From Hesseltinella vesiculosa (lineage: Eukaryota; Mucoromycota; Mucoromycetes; Mucorales; Cunninghamellaceae), in NCBI GenBank assembly GCA_002104935.1, contig MCGT01000007.1:248001-312000 (forward strand): a stretch of DNA of 64,000 nucleotides, written 5' to 3'. Positions 1-11,705 of this stretch are shown piece after piece. Within the stretch, counting starts at the first letter, position 1. Each line of letters opens with the position of its first letter. Made by a program: the position numbers and the translations under genes. The notes under the pieces were generated by a model. That model was not told the origin of the DNA and made no database searches. It worked only from the letters and a program-made list of their open reading frames with translations.

Positions 1-1
1 T

Positions 2-1707
2 TCTCCCGCCGGTCCTTCAGATCCTTTGCCCGGCGGTCCCCGCACACAAGCCTACATCGACACCGATGAGGACAGTCTGGACAGCGACGATGACGGCATT
101 CAACAGGGCCAGACGTCGATCAACACCTTACTGGAATCGCTCAAGAGCCACAACGCAAAAGAACGGAACGTAGGCCACAAAGCAGCGCTCGGAGACTACA
201 GCAACAACCGACTACAAACCCGCGTGATGTACCGTAACAGGGACCAAGATACAAATGTCGAATACCGCCGCCGCTTAGTGGACGAGGCTGACAAGCTCAA
301 TGTGCAGCACGACTTCTTTGTATCAGACTCGGACAGCGCTACCGACTCGGAGGATGACTACCTAGCAGCTCCGCAGCCTTGGCAGGCGACCGTCATTGCC
401 CGTAAGGATCTCAAGAACCATATCAAGACCGATGCCTGGCCGATCAAACTCACGGCTCTGAATCGAAACGAATCTATCCGCATGGAAAAACGAGTCAAGA
501 AGATCTGTCGCGTAAGCTAGATGGCTTGCAGTGAAGGGTAACCAAGTGCTCACCCTCGCTCATTTTTGTTTTAGAGAGAGGGGCTTTCTCTGGAAATGTT
601 CCAACAAGACCTGTTACATGAGCATGCTAAAATGCACAACTTGTTTTGGCGCAAACTAGGTAACAAGGAAAAAAGAACCGACCCTTTGTGGCAGCCTACT
701 GATCTCCATTTTTTTTTCTTTGCATAGCTAAACCGTTTCCTGATCGACCCCTGACGACCATCATTGAACATTGCCGAAAGACATATCATGCGGACAATTA
801 CTTAATGAAAGCCTGGAATGCTGACGAGGACAAGAAACTGGTGGAGTAAGGGAAATGGCCTCTTGCTGGGGTGACATGCTCACATTTATTTCATCTTCGC
901 CGCTAATGCAGGTATTACAAGCTTCACGGCAACAAGCAATGGAAATTGATTGGAGAGAAAATGAATCGGACGGCTGCTCATTGCCGTGCAAGGTTCGTCT
1001 TTTTGAAGAAGAAGAAAGACAAGGGTAAAGTCAGAGGGATTGAAAAAGAGGGCGTTGCGCTGGCTCATACACTTATTTTCATAGTGACCAAGGAAGATTG
1101 GACCGAGGAAGACCGTATCAAGCTGTTGGAAAGGCTGGGAGATTTCAAGGGTAGCTGGGACTATTTCAAATGGCAGTCACTCGCAACAGAACTCTTCAAA
1201 AAGAGACATTCAGGGCAGTTCATCAAATTGCAGTGGCAGAAACGCAACAGCGAGTCTCGCTTCACCATCAAAGAAAAGCTTGCGGTGATCCAAAGGTAAA
1301 TGAAAAAAAAAGGGGCCAGAAAAAAAAAAACTCATGTGATTCCTCTTTTTTTTGCCCCACTGTCAGATTGCAAGCGTTCTCATGGGAATCAGAAATGGAT
1401 ATCAGCTTTCCGACCCTGTCTTGTGAATTTGGACGGTAGGCTCTTTGAGAAAGGAAGATATGCATATTACACAGTGTGACTGATTTTTTTAACCCATAAC
1501 GATTATAGCCCTGTGCAAACCTTGCGATCCTTTTACCTCAGTGCACGATCCAGCGTACCGGAGTATGAACGGAAGTCTATCCAAGGTAAATCCATTCCTC
1601 CTCTCACCCTCTTGCCTGGCTTACTCACTCTTTTTTTTTATGAAGATATCCTGTCTATATTGCAAAAACGATTTGAAGCCATGACGGAAGGGAATGGTAG
1701 CGAATGA
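2..1707 (+). CDS. Myb-repeat DNA-binding protein, 5' end outside window
   Basis: The reading frame is open from base 2, so the N-terminus lies upstream of the window. Eight exons join in frame: ..511, 575-659, 728-845, 912-1024, 1085-1295, 1367-1435, 1509-1585, 1646-1707, about 415 visible residues. The N-terminal part is acidic and low complexity (DTDEDSLDSDDDG). It is followed by two Myb/SANT-like helical repeats: AWNADEDKKLVEYYKLHG (exons 3-4) and EDWTEEDRIKLLERLGDF (exon 5), each with the spaced Trp residues of the fold. A third, weaker repeat may follow. The family binds DNA and typically acts as a transcription or termination factor; SNAPC4- and Reb1-type proteins share this layout. The exact ortholog is not clear. 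The domain call is firm and the function is inferred. Confidence 0.75.
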
Positions 1708-1893
1708 ATTTTTGCATGATTGGAGAGGAGTGAAATAAATGGAAAAAAATGAGATCAAAGGCATCTTGTGTCACCTAGTCAACCAGATTGTCGGAGCGGG
1801 AAGCCACCAACTGTAAAAAAGGACACTTCTTTTTCGTTCCTTTTTTTTTTTTCCTTTTTTTCTTTTCTTCACCCCCTTCCTCTCGTTCCAAAA

Positions 1894-3514
1894 ATGATCA
1901 AGCCTACCATTATTGGCGCCAGTCTCTTGCTCTTGGGTACTGTGTCAGCTCAAGCCACCAATGCCCAAAGCTGTGTCAGCAATTACGATGCCTCGATCGA
2001 CTACTTTCCTGAAAAGTTCAACACAGGTAATTCCTCCCTGTCCTTTTTTCTAAAAAGCAAGGCAAGAACCTTGTTTTTACCCACTCTGTCTTTCTTCTAG
2101 CCAATGACGCTGCTTCGTTGTTCGGCATTCAATACTTTAACAACTACAAGCTAGTGACGGTGAACTCATTGAATGCTACCTATGCCTTGTATCAATGTGG
2201 TACCCCTGCGCCCGCTGCTGCCAACTTGCCCAACGGCACCGAAATCTACAGCGTGCCCGTCTCTAGTGCTGCCGTTTTATCTACCACCGTTGTCCCCTAT
2301 CTTGAAGTAAGTGGGAAACCAGCCAAGAGAGACCATTTTATTACACAAAAAACAAGTTACACACCATTTTTACCGTGGCACTCACATGACATCGCTTTTT
2401 TTTTTTTCTATGGCTAGGTGTTGGGCGTGGTTCCCAGTGTCAAGATGGTCGAAGGAGGTGATTTTGTTACCTCGGGCTGCTTCCAGAAATACCTGACCAG
2501 CGGTGCCGCCGCCGAAGTATCTGCCACCAATGCTACCTTGGAACAACAACAACTCTCCCAAGTGCAAGTGCAATTCGGTTTCAGCGCTGGAACCTCGGAC
2601 CCTGTGCAAAACACCACGGTTGATTCTGGTGAAACCTATGAAACCACCATTCTTGGTGTACGTGAAAAAAAGCGTGATCTGAATTTGTGACCGTGGGGAT
2701 CTCACACTTATTTTTCATGTATTGCTTTCAGCGTTCATCCTGGTTAGGCTACTACAGTGCCTTTTACAACTTGGAAGGCTTGGCCACTTCGACTTTAAAC
2801 ACCATCACCACCAACTACAATAACTTGGTCAAGGCTGCTTCTCAGTATGCTACCAAACCCCAAGTGGCCTGGACCGTGTACAACGCTCCCGATCAATACA
2901 ACAACAACACCGCCTCTTGGATGTTGTACGGCGGTGGTTACCGTGCCAAGCTGACGACCGATGCCGGTGCTGCCATCGTTGGCAACAACGCTACCCAAAC
3001 ATTCACCTCCAGCCAGGATCTGATCTCTGCTATCAAGAATGCCGACATTTGGATCGACGAAACTTACGTGATCACCAACTTGACTGACGTGTTGAAAGCC
3101 TATGGCCTGACCAGTGTGTCCTCCTACAAGTTTGCCAACGCCGTGTACCGAGAAGACGGTATTCTCACTAAATCTGGGGGCTATGACTGGTTCGGCACCC
3201 CCCTGGCCATGGCCGATGCTCTGTTGGAAGACATGATCAATGTGGTCAACCCCTCTGCTCCCAACGCCACCTACCAACGCCACTGGTTCCGCAATGTTGC
3301 CAAGAACGACGCCATCCACTACGTCTCCGACTCTGACTGCACTTGGGATGAAACCAAGCCTCGTCCTGATCTCGCTTCCACTGTGCCCAGCGGCACCACC
3401 TTCACCTTGGGCTCCTCCTCTTCCTCCTCTTCCTCGGCTGCCTCCACCGTCAGCGGTTTGGGCCTGGTCTCTGCCATGGTCACTGGTTTGGTCGCTGCCT
3501 GGATGGCCCTTTAA
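1894..3514 (+). CDS. Secreted GPI-anchored periplasmic-binding-protein-like protein
   Basis: Four exons (1894-2026, 2101-2306, 2418-2657, 2732-3514) give 453 residues. The start follows a long pyrimidine-rich leader, and residues 1-20 form a clear signal peptide ending ..LLLLGTVSAQA. The central part resembles the fungal TroA/periplasmic-binding-protein-like family: GYYSAFYNLEG, a conserved WTVYNAP segment, then NADIWIDETY, and many N-glycosylation sequons. The C-terminus is a Ser-rich stalk (a run of eight Ser) followed by a hydrophobic tail with no charged end, the signature of a GPI signal. It is therefore expected on the cell surface or in the wall. Bacterial relatives bind metals or cofactors; the ligand here cannot be told from sequence. 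Confidence is high that it is a real secreted gene, moderate for the fold. Confidence 0.8.
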
Positions 3515-3775
3515 ACCTCCCCGCCCTCATCCATCCCAACGTATTCATTTTTATTATTATTATAATTAATTCATTGTAGAATTAGCTCAACCGCATAGGA
3601 TCGATCAGCTCAATAAAACTCTCTTGAATGATGCATAATTTGGCGGCCCCTGAAAACGTCACGTCGTCCATTGATAAATGAAAGCTGGTTTCCCACATCG
3701 TTTTGTTTTTTTTTCAACACTTTATTTTTGCTACTTACATCTAATATTACCAAGTGTATGGTTCACTCTCTCTAC

Positions 3776-3900
3776 CCCTGGTGAAAATGGCCGATTTTCT
3801 CATTTTTTTTTTTAGTTGGGCAATTGAAGGTGTCAAAACGAGATTGGTCAAAAAGCTGGCAGCTCCAATTTTTTTTTTTTTTTTGGGAGGAGCTCTTTGT
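3776..3900 (+). repeat. Partial copy of the inverted-repeat element arm
   Basis: This stretch starts with cctggtgaaaatggc and continues with a T-run, then gtcaaaacgagattggtcaaaaagctggc. The same order of blocks occurs at 25207-25300 and, inverted, at 25740-25836, which are the two arms of the element at 25135-25912. It lies directly upstream of the decayed family gene at 3906-5074. It looks like a solo arm or a truncated element. Similarity is interrupted and was judged by eye. Confidence 0.5.
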
Positions 3901-3905
3901 GATGG

Positions 3906-5074
3906 CAGGGCCTCAATTATACAGTACAAATATCAAAAAGTTACTGATCGAGTCTACTTGTGCGTGAAAACCGAGAGACCGAACTTGAAACTTACGAAGC
4001 GTCACGACAAAGAGTGTCCAAAACAAACGATCATGTACAGAACCTGCCCAAAGTGTCGGTTACTTGATGACGAGCTGCTGTACGAACGTGATGCCTGCAC
4101 ACTCGACCGATTGGATTTGTCTCTTGGTACCTGGATAGGTCGACGTGCATGCTCGCAAGACCCTGTAGCAGAAAACAAGCGAGAGTATCTCAAGCTTCTT
4201 GGACTGAACGGAATCATGGATTTGTCGAATGTATCTGAAGGCACCCAATCTCTCGCATGGAAGGGTCTGGGTTTGCAGCATTTACACCATTCCTTCGAGT
4301 CTGTCCAAATCAGCGGCGTAGCAAATGTGATAGCCAGAGATGTTTATCGCCCTTTCATGGAACTCCACAAACACTACACAGCACTTTTGGGCGGGATGAT
4401 CCTGGAAAAATCATGTCGATTGATGAAGATCGCTCAGTCAACCATTTCCAGTAATACCTGTTTAACATGGATGGTCCATTATTTGAACAAGACTTTGTTA
4501 TCAAATTCTGGGCTCCAATCATTGAGACGTCGTTCCGCCAGACCTCCATCGTGCCTCGTTGGGGCGAAACCATACCTGGGCTGCTGGTCAACCTGTCACA
4601 ACCAAGGAAATTTATATCCGTTTCATTGATCAAAGCCTTGACGTGCCCGATTATGCCTTAGGCGATGTAGCCAAGCATGACAAACGAAAATTGGTTCTGG
4701 CTGCCAAAGCTCACCTCAACCATTAGCTTGCCAACCATCTTGTGCCCCCCGACCAAGTCCCCACCGTGCTATACCCATTTTGCTTGATCACAGCATTCGA
4801 ATTCCAGCTTCTCACTCTTCGTCTCGGTTTTGATGGACTTTACTTTGTCGACAAAGTGTCTACCTGCTGGTTCCCAACGACCATCCATGAGGTATGCAAC
4901 GGCGGCATCCAAACCGTGTTACAGACAATCAACGAACTGGTGAATCTCTCCAACGACGTCAAAATCATTCAAGAAAAACCTACCGCGACCAGCCTTTCTG
5001 CATCAGACAAAATGCCCCCACCCCTATCCGCAGTAACTCCTATGTCTTGGACTCGGCGTATGACTTTTGATTAA
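3906..5074 (+). pseudogene. Degenerate Mucorales-expanded hypothetical gene
   Basis: Protein-like sequence continues across three reading frames. Frame one (to about 4455) carries a CPKC-containing segment and SFESVQISGVANVIARDVYRP in outline. A second frame (4450-4580) carries FEQDFVIKFWAPIIETSFR and PRWGETIPG. A third frame (4580-5074) carries KHDKRKLVLAAKAHLNH, then an in-frame TAG near 4724, then DGLYFVDKVSTCWFPTT and a GGI motif. The order matches a hypothetical-protein family that I recall as present in many copies in Mucorales genomes, ending in a LYxVDxV..FP..GGI block. Two frame changes plus an internal stop argue for a pseudogene rather than introns. Its biochemical role is unknown. 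The repeat fragment at 3776-3900 is adjacent. Confidence 0.65.
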
Positions 5075-5446
5075 AAAATTATTTCATTCCAAAAAAAAAA
5101 AAAAATCAGCTTTGTGTTGCTGCTCTCTCAGCCCGCAAAACCCTTCGCGTCGTGACTTTCGGTTTATAACTTGATTTTTCCAGACACCATGAAAAGCACC
5201 TTCACTGTCGATGGATGCCATTGAAACTTGAATCTGGAACAATTATACTAAGCAATAGAGAGTGGCCTCGGAGGTTGACACGAACTGTACACTGGGCTTG
5301 CCAAAGAACGGGATTGCGGAATTGCCATTTTAGGATGCTTCTAGTGGCTGGGATGCAAAGCGAATTTTTTTTCTTTTTTTTTTTTTTCTTCGCATACCCA
5401 CTGCCTTGATACTTTCGTCCTTCTCACCCAGCATCCAACATAAACA
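5075..5446. other. Intergenic, no gene seen
   Basis: A/T runs flank the end of the pseudogene (5091-5105) and a T-rich leader (5365-5390) lies just before the ACL4 start. I see no coding or RNA signal. It probably holds the ACL4 promoter and 5' UTR. Confidence 0.5.
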
Positions 5447-6571
5447 ATGAGTGGGCAACAACAGTATACACTGGACGATCTTGTGCCTCATATTCAAGAA
5501 AACATCGATGCTATGGAATACCCATTGGCCTACGCATTTTGTGAAAAGGCATTGGCATTGGCGCCCACCAATGCCAAGGTGTTGGAATGGACAGGCCAGG
5601 TGGAAATCGAACTGGAGAAATTTGCGGAGGCCCGTGAACATATGCTGCAGGCCATCCAGATCGAACCCGACCATGGCCATGCTAAATATATGTATCTTGG
5701 CCAGCTGTCTGTCGAAAAGGAAGCCATTGCTGCCTTCCAAAAGGGTGTCGACCTGATGGTCCAGGATCGTGAGCAATGCCAAGACCCTGAAGAACAGAAA
5801 GTCCTCGCCAACAAGATCGCCACAGCTTTGTGCTCCATGACCGAAATCTACTTGACGGATTGCTGGTAAACGAGAAAAAAAAAAAAAAAAGTTCTGACAT
5901 ATGCTCACCAGGCTTTTTTTTTTTTAGTTTTGAGCCCGAGGCCGAGCAAAAATGTGAAGAATATTTACAGCAAGCACAGCAAGTAGCGCCGGAGCATGCC
6001 GAAGTTTATCAATTGCTGGCGTCGGTACGACTATCACAACAAAGAAACGAAGAGGCTGCGCAGGTTTTGGACCACAGTATCCAACTTTGGATCAACAAGG
6101 ACGTCAGCGACCCCACCCTGCCCAACTATGACAGCCGCCTTGCCCTGGTACGGTTACTGCTGGAGGTTGGAGCAATGGCTCAAGCCTTTGATATCTTGGA
6201 ACGGCTACAAAAAGAAAACGATCAGGTCGTCGATCTCTGGTATCTGTATGGTTGGACCTATTATATCCTTGGCGAAGACGCCCAAACCCCCGAGGAACGC
6301 CAGGAACACTGGGAGAACGCAAGAGACTGTCTGCACGTGGCCTTGAAGGTAAACGCGCCTTCAGTTCCCGTGACCTGTGTCTGACTCTTTTTTTTTTTTT
6401 TCATAGCTTTCCGATATTACTGGGTACGATGACGATTCACTTTTAGAACATACCAAAGAATTGATTACATCCATCAACACCGTGGTGCCCCCTTCTGAGC
6501 CCGAGGAAGAAGAAGAACCCGATGAAGACGTGGAATTTACTTCTGACAATGACGATGCCATGGAAATGTAA
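5447..6571 (+). CDS. ACL4: Acidic TPR assembly chaperone of ribosomal protein uL4 (Acl4-like)
   Basis: Three exons (5447-5865, 5928-6348, 6407-6571) give 334 residues. The N-terminal half is built of tetratricopeptide repeats (AYAFCEKALALAPTNAKVL, AREHMLQAIQIEPDHGHAKY, AEVYQLLASVRLSQQRNEEA) and the C-terminus is strongly acidic (PEEEEEPDEDVEFTSDNDD). This layout matches fungal Acl4, the dedicated chaperone that captures nascent Rpl4/uL4 and escorts it to the nucleus for 60S assembly. The LEHTKELI motif before the acidic tail is also typical. Both introns have T-rich 3' ends. Confidence in TPR architecture is very high and in orthology high. Confidence 0.85.
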
Positions 6572-8276
6572 ATCTCTCTCACCCCTCTATAATATTACTT
6601 TTCGACTAGACAACACACAAATAAATCATGAATCGTATTCCACTTCATCTTTTGCTTTGCAGTCGCAGTTTTCCCTCTGTTTCGCTGGCTCGACCGTCTG
6701 TGCACTCTCCAAAAAAAGTGCGCACGCTACGGATCTCTATGCGCGTTTTTCACTTGTTCGATCTTTTCTTGCTTACACTGGGCTCAGTCAACATGCATCG
6801 AATACTTGAACTCCACACTTTTTTGCGACGCCTGCTTGCCATCCAAAGCCGTCGCGCGAGAAGCCGCCCTGCGTTCTCCAATGTATTCAAACTCCACCTG
6901 AAACGATGGCCGATGGCCGATGGAGACACACGTGTGGTGTCCAGTACCTTGGTTACCTTCCATGACCTCGGGACATTTCTAGATAGTTAAACGTAGGGCA
7001 GTTTTTCTTTTGTAGGAAAATGAAAACAAATCCACGGGGAGCGAGGGATCATAGGTGGCAGCTGTCAACCAAATTGGGTAACTAGGCAACCGGTTGCCGC
7101 AGGACGATCTTTTTTTTTTTAGACCAGTCGGCCATAGTTCTATGGAATGGTAAATAGCAATTTTTTAGGAAGCTAAATGGGGAGGCGGGGTGGTGATGTG
7201 GGACAAGAGATACCATAAAAAAAAACAGATGGTACTTTTGGGATGAGCAAATAATACCGGCCAAGAACGACATTCGCCTTGGCTAGAAAGGGGGGAAGGA
7301 TGCCGCGTGACTGGAGATTTTGGCTAGTTGACAACAAGGAAAATAAGTTGAGACGAAAAGAAGTGGATGACGCGGGCAGAACCTTGTTTCGATCATCCTT
7401 TGTTGTTTAGGATTCTTTTTGTCATTGTTTGTTGTGATTGTTCCAGTTTGTTCATCACCCTTCGAAGTTAGATGGAATTCCTCCTTTTTTTTTCCATCTT
7501 TGATCATCCAAGACAATAGAAAGATCATGCGTCAAGCGGATATGGTAAACCTTCATCTTTTTTTTTTTTTTTGCATGAAAAATGAGGGTGAGAAAAAAAA
7601 GACAAGGTCTCCTTTTTTAGCGCGGCAGTATCAGTTGAAAATATTACATGTTTGATAACAATCTTCTTTGGACGATCAACAATGCCAAAGCCTAAATGGA
7701 GTCATGGGTATAAGGGGGAAAGGAGACAGGAGCTTATCTTTAAATTGTGCACAGAAAGAAAAATTGCCCACCGAGCTGCATAAAAAAACGCTCAGGTTAC
7801 TCTCTTCCCCTTCTTTTTTTCCCTGACTGTGCGTGTGTCCCTCCTAATGAGTGCACACGCCCGACGCTTGCAATTGTTCTCCATCAGGTCTGACCGCTCT
7901 CGATCTCCTCCTTTTTAAAAAAGCACTCATCACGCAGGGAGATAGCAAAGGGCTTCTTTTTTCTATTTGATCCAAAGCTTGATCATTGCACCCATCAGAG
8001 AGTCATGTTTTTGTGTTCCAAACCAAATTTGGCAATCTCTTTTTTTTTTTTTTTGTGCTGTGCAAAAGCTGTCAAATCACCTTTTTTTTTTTATTATCCT
8101 TTGCCTCCTTGACTTTTCGTTCTCCCACCCCCGACACACACCAACGATCAATTATAAAAAAAAGGACCCGATCAACCTTTTTTTTTTACTTTCTCTCTTC
8201 TTTGATTATCGATCTTCACTTGGACTTTCGCCCATTCTTAGTTGTCTTTACTCCCGTTATTTTTGATACACACACG
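6572..8276. other. Intergenic, T-rich, no convincing gene
   Basis: About 1.7 kb between ACL4 and the small Myb-like gene. A frame at 6628-6990 (plus) could encode 120 residues, but it has no domain, signal or family resemblance and looks like chance. Poly-T tracts recur (7111-7120, 7559-7571, 8041-8054, 8082-8092). The last 300 bp are a CT-rich leader with TTTTTTT blocks, likely promoter and 5' UTR of the gene at 8277. Nothing else is supportable. Confidence 0.5.
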
Positions 8277-8911
8277 ATGGATTGTAAGCGGTTGACAGAA
8301 AAAGAGGATGAATGGATATTAACGTGCTGTCTTTTTATAAAGTGGCAAGCATTTTGAACCCAATGGCACCTTGTTTCTCAAAGCATAGGATGGGTCGAAC
8401 CACGCTGCAATCTCCACCACCGTCACCAAGAAATGAGCAAGTCTTCAGCAGCATGAAGCCACGGAGCCGATTCTCTCTCTTGGAAGACAGCATCATCTGC
8501 GAAGGAGTGGCCAATGGACTGACTTGGGGGCAAATATCAGGGCGATTGCCACACCGTAAACGAGCCACCTGCTTCAATCGCTATCGCACATTACAAGGCA
8601 TCCGTAAATCACGTAAATCCTCGATCTCTTCCACATCCTCAGCGCCCTCGCCTTCCCCTTCATCATCCTACTCAACATCCAAGCTGCACATCTATCGCTG
8701 GTATCCTTCACCACCACCCACTGTGGCCGATCCTTATGACCCTTCCTCTCCCTGCTATCATCGCGATCAACGCCGGTCATCGGTCTGCTCAACCTTATCA
8801 GCATGCTCCTTACCCAGCCCAGCCTCTACCTTTTATCAATCATCACGTCGCTCCTCGATCGCTTCAGTATCGTTCTTTCCGTCATCTCCCAGCTTTCCAT
8901 ACCCTCACTAA
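8277..8911 (+). CDS. Small Myb/SANT-like protein with Ser/Pro-rich tail
   Basis: A frame open to the TAA at 8909-8911 encodes a single Myb/SANT-like module (FSLLEDSIICEGVANGLTWG, then the helix GRLPHRKRATCFNRYRTL) followed by a Ser/Pro-rich, probably disordered C-terminus. Two starts are possible. One is the ATG at 8312, which gives 199 residues with no intron. The other is the ATG at 8277 (MDL..) with a 59-bp intron, 8284-8342 (donor GTAAGC, acceptor AAAG), entering the same frame. I give the longer model; the start is unresolved. Proteins of this type are presumed DNA-binding regulators in the nucleus; the target is unknown. Confidence 0.6.
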
Positions 8912-9598
8912 ATCTGTGTCTATCATGCTCTTTTTTTTTTGGACCTCCTCATCCGCCTATTTTTGCTTTGTAAATTTTGCCATCACCCTTTTCTCCTTCC
9001 GCTCTTTTTTGTTTATGGCCAGCCACGTATGCTTGAGTTTTTTATTTTATATTCTGATCGCAAGTTATGTTTGTGTATAAAAAAAGAAAAACATCTCTTC
9101 CTTTTGATCCGCAAGCCTTCTTTCTATTTCAAGCTACGACGTTGCGTCTTTTTTTTTTTTTAAGCATCGGAAGTCAGTGAGGATGTGGAGCACAAAGACA
9201 TGCATTTGCCTCACAAGTGCAACCTTGATGATCCTTTACAATTAGCAGAATAGGGGGTAAGTGTTTTAATCTGGGAGTAATGTGAGTGATTTAGGAAAAA
9301 AGGGTGAAGCACAGACTGCAAAAATGACTGGGGATGCCCGACATCGGCTTCCCCTTTTTTCTTCGGTGATCTTGACCCTGTCCCATCCTATTCTATGACT
9401 TCAGAAGAGCTGATAAAGGAGACAGGCAGAACGGAAAATGGGCGTTTTTTTTTTAAGATCGAAAAAAATTAGGCTCCATCTCCTTAAAATATCAAAAAGT
9501 TGCCATCGCCCTTGCCTTTTTCTAACATGGTCTGATCACCCGATGAAGACACGTTTGCTCTAAAGAAAGTCCTATGCACGACATCTGAGGCCGATGAA
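8912..9598. other. Intergenic, no gene seen
   Basis: Probable 3' flank of the Myb-like gene followed by T-rich DNA. Open frames here are short and compositionally biased by T-runs. I see no RNA gene. Confidence 0.4.
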
Positions 9599-10037
9599 TC
9601 ATGAAAAAACGCCTACGCCGTCGATATGCTCAGTGTGGGATTCTCCAAAGAAGTTTTGGCTGCCGCAAAACGTGTGCCCAGGCGATCTCTCCAGAGAGCC
9701 ATTCTGATCAACATGGCTGTTGGCCATTTTCAGTTTTGACGATGGCTTTACCTCCTTGCATTCGTCATCAAGCGAAACCATGGTCTCCGACGTGAAACAA
9801 AAAGGCTGACTCCCACATTGTCACTGTCCATTGTCTCTGTCGTGGTGTGACAAAGACGAGCCGGTTGAATTTTTGGTCCGACCCTTCCACGGCCAATATT
9901 GTTGCCAGATGACGTGAACTGAAGCCAATGGGCTGAATTGTTTCAACCACCTGGGGTATGCCTTTTCCCGGGCAAGATTTGCTTGGTAAGCCCTCGGCGC
10001 CGGATGGCTTGACCTGGTATCGGAGCAATGCGTCCAC
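9599..10037 (-). pseudogene. Possible decayed coding fragment on minus strand
   Basis: Two adjoining minus-strand frames overlap near 9770: one (10037 to 9768) reading IQPIGFSSRHLATILAVEG.., the next (9781 to 9599) reading MVSLDDECKEVKPSSKLKM... Composition is protein-like and not T-run driven, and the two could be joined by one frame change. I do not recognise a family and no splice signals join them cleanly. It could also be non-coding. Low confidence. Confidence 0.25.
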
Positions 10038-10049
10038 GAAAAAGCCATT

Positions 10050-11164
10050 GCTTTTTTTTTTTTTTTTTTAATTTAGCCGTTTGACTTTTTGGCTGTCAAG
10101 TGGCAAGGTTCAAAACGTGTGATCAAACCCTGGTGGCCTCTTCTTTTTTTGAGCCCAATGCTGGAAATGTGTGTGTTTTTAATTTCATCCAACCACGGGA
10201 AGCCCATGCAGGTTTTTTCCCTGGCAAGCGGCTCACTTTTTTTTTTTTGGTATTCGCCCTGACAAAGTGTTTTCGAGAACGGCTTGATAGCAAATGCATT
10301 CACTTTTCAAACGAGGTGGGGGTTTGTATCATTTTTGTTTATTGTTTATCCTTGGGTTGAACAGTGTTTCCCGCTTTCATGCAAATCACCTGACGTTGCA
10401 CCAAAAAAAAAAAAAACACTCGCCTATCGGCAGAACGCTGCACCCATTTTTTCCTCTGGAGAGCTTCATCCTAGGAATATCCGGTTTTAAAAAAGTGACG
10501 TACCAACATCGATTGTAGTACCACACCAGGCAGATGATTGCTGCATCGACCTTTTCCCATTGACCTCGTCACATGTGCAGGCTACTTTCAGAAGAAAAGG
10601 GCGGACAATGAAAAACCATGAGGAGGCGGCCTGATGTGTGGGCTGGGTTTCGGTTTTCTCGAGGCATGGTTGCGTGAGAAGGTTGGATGGCGATGGCAAG
10701 CAGAGAACAATGGCATCGAACACGCTGAAAATGTCGATTGTATCATAAAAACGAGAAGGCGGAAAAAACACTGCTCCGGGAGCTCAAGTGTAACGCTTTG
10801 TCATGCAAGGCCTGGTTCGTTTTTTTTATGGTTTTTGACAGGTTAAACTTTTTTTTTGATGCAGTGTGTACCAACCTGACCCCCTTGCCGTTCAATTTGC
10901 TTTCACAAAAACGTAGCGCTTCATGAGAGTGAGAAAAAAAATCCTCTCCGAGGTTCCTTCCCATCCGTTCTTTTTTTCATCGTGTCTGTCATAGAACAAT
11001 AGGAAAGGATGAATGGACGGAGCAAGTTGGTACTGCGGATGGCAAGGATGACAAAGATAGGATGAGCTAATCGACCCAGATTAAAAAACGCCTTCTTTTT
11101 TCTTGGGTCCTTGGCTTATTTATCCGTGTGAGATGACACCCATTTTTTTTTTTTTCACCAGAAC
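10050..11164. other. Intergenic, no convincing gene
   Basis: About 1.1 kb of T/A-rich sequence with several poly-T tracts (10050-10067, 10240-10249, 11144-11155). Short open frames on both strands lack any recognisable feature. The 3' end merges into the promoter of the MAPEG-like gene. Confidence 0.4.
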
Positions 11165-11172
11165 TATAAAAA
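11165..11172 (+). promoter_or_regulatory. TATA box of the MAPEG-like gene
   Basis: tataaaaa sits about 75 bp before the ATG at 11247 and is followed by a pyrimidine-rich leader. Its position and sequence fit a core promoter TATA element. Inferred only. Confidence 0.5.
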
Positions 11173-11246
11173 GGTGGACCGCCAGGCCAAAAACCTCGAT
11201 TTTTCTTTTATTTTATCTTTATCACACTTTATACAAAAGAAGAAAC

Positions 11247-11705
11247 ATGGCTAGCATTGATGACTTTGTTGTGGACAACTATGTACGTCTCCAATGGATT
11301 GCATTCTTGACCCTGTGGGTGCTTTGGGGTTTGGTCTACACCATCCGCTTTGTTCTGGGTGAGGACAACAAGACGGCTGCTGCCCAGCCGGATGCTGAGG
11401 CTGCTGGTGGTGAAAAGAAAGCTTGGGCGGCCAATGGTGGGTTTGGTGCTCGTTTGGCCAATGCTCATCGCGTTCTGTTTGAGAATACGTTGCTGTTGTT
11501 GTCGGTGTTGGTGCTCAACACCCTGGGCAATGCGTCGACTCGTGCCGTGATGATCTTGACCTGGATTTTCTTTGCTTTCACCGTGGTGGCTGCATTTACT
11601 GAAATTGGTGTCGAGCATCGTTTTGTGCGTTTGCTGTTCAGCCTGGTCTTCTATGGTGTGACCCTGGCCATTGGTGGTCTCGCCTTTGCTCAAGGCTTCT
11701 ACTAA
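11247..11705 (+). CDS. MAPEG-like four-helix membrane protein
   Basis: An intronless frame of 152 residues. It has four hydrophobic segments (about residues 14-35, 70-90, 100-120, 128-150). Before helix two lies the segment GARLANAHRVLFENTLLLL, which fits the MAPEG hallmark of Arg, then Asn/His, then Glu-Asn at the start of a helix. The length is also right for MAPEG proteins (glutathione-dependent ER membrane enzymes such as microsomal glutathione S-transferase). The linker after helix one is Ala/Glu-rich and soluble. The catalytic activity is not provable from sequence. A TATA box lies at 11165 and an AATAAA near 11874. Confidence 0.65.
   Translation: MASIDDFVVDNYVRLQWIAFLTLWVLWGLVYTIRFVLGEDNKTAAAQPDAEAAGGEKKAWAANGGFGARLANAHRVLFENTLLLLSVLVLNTLGNASTRAVMILTWIFFAFTVVAAFTEIGVEHRFVRLLFSLVFYGVTLAIGGLAFAQGFY

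Noticed and set aside
2795..3319. 174-codon minus-strand frame inside the PBP-like gene
   Set aside because: Mirror of a strongly coding plus-strand exon; a shadow.
6628..6990. 120-codon plus-strand frame downstream of ACL4
   Set aside because: No domain, no signal peptide, biased residues, and no promoter-like context; likely chance.
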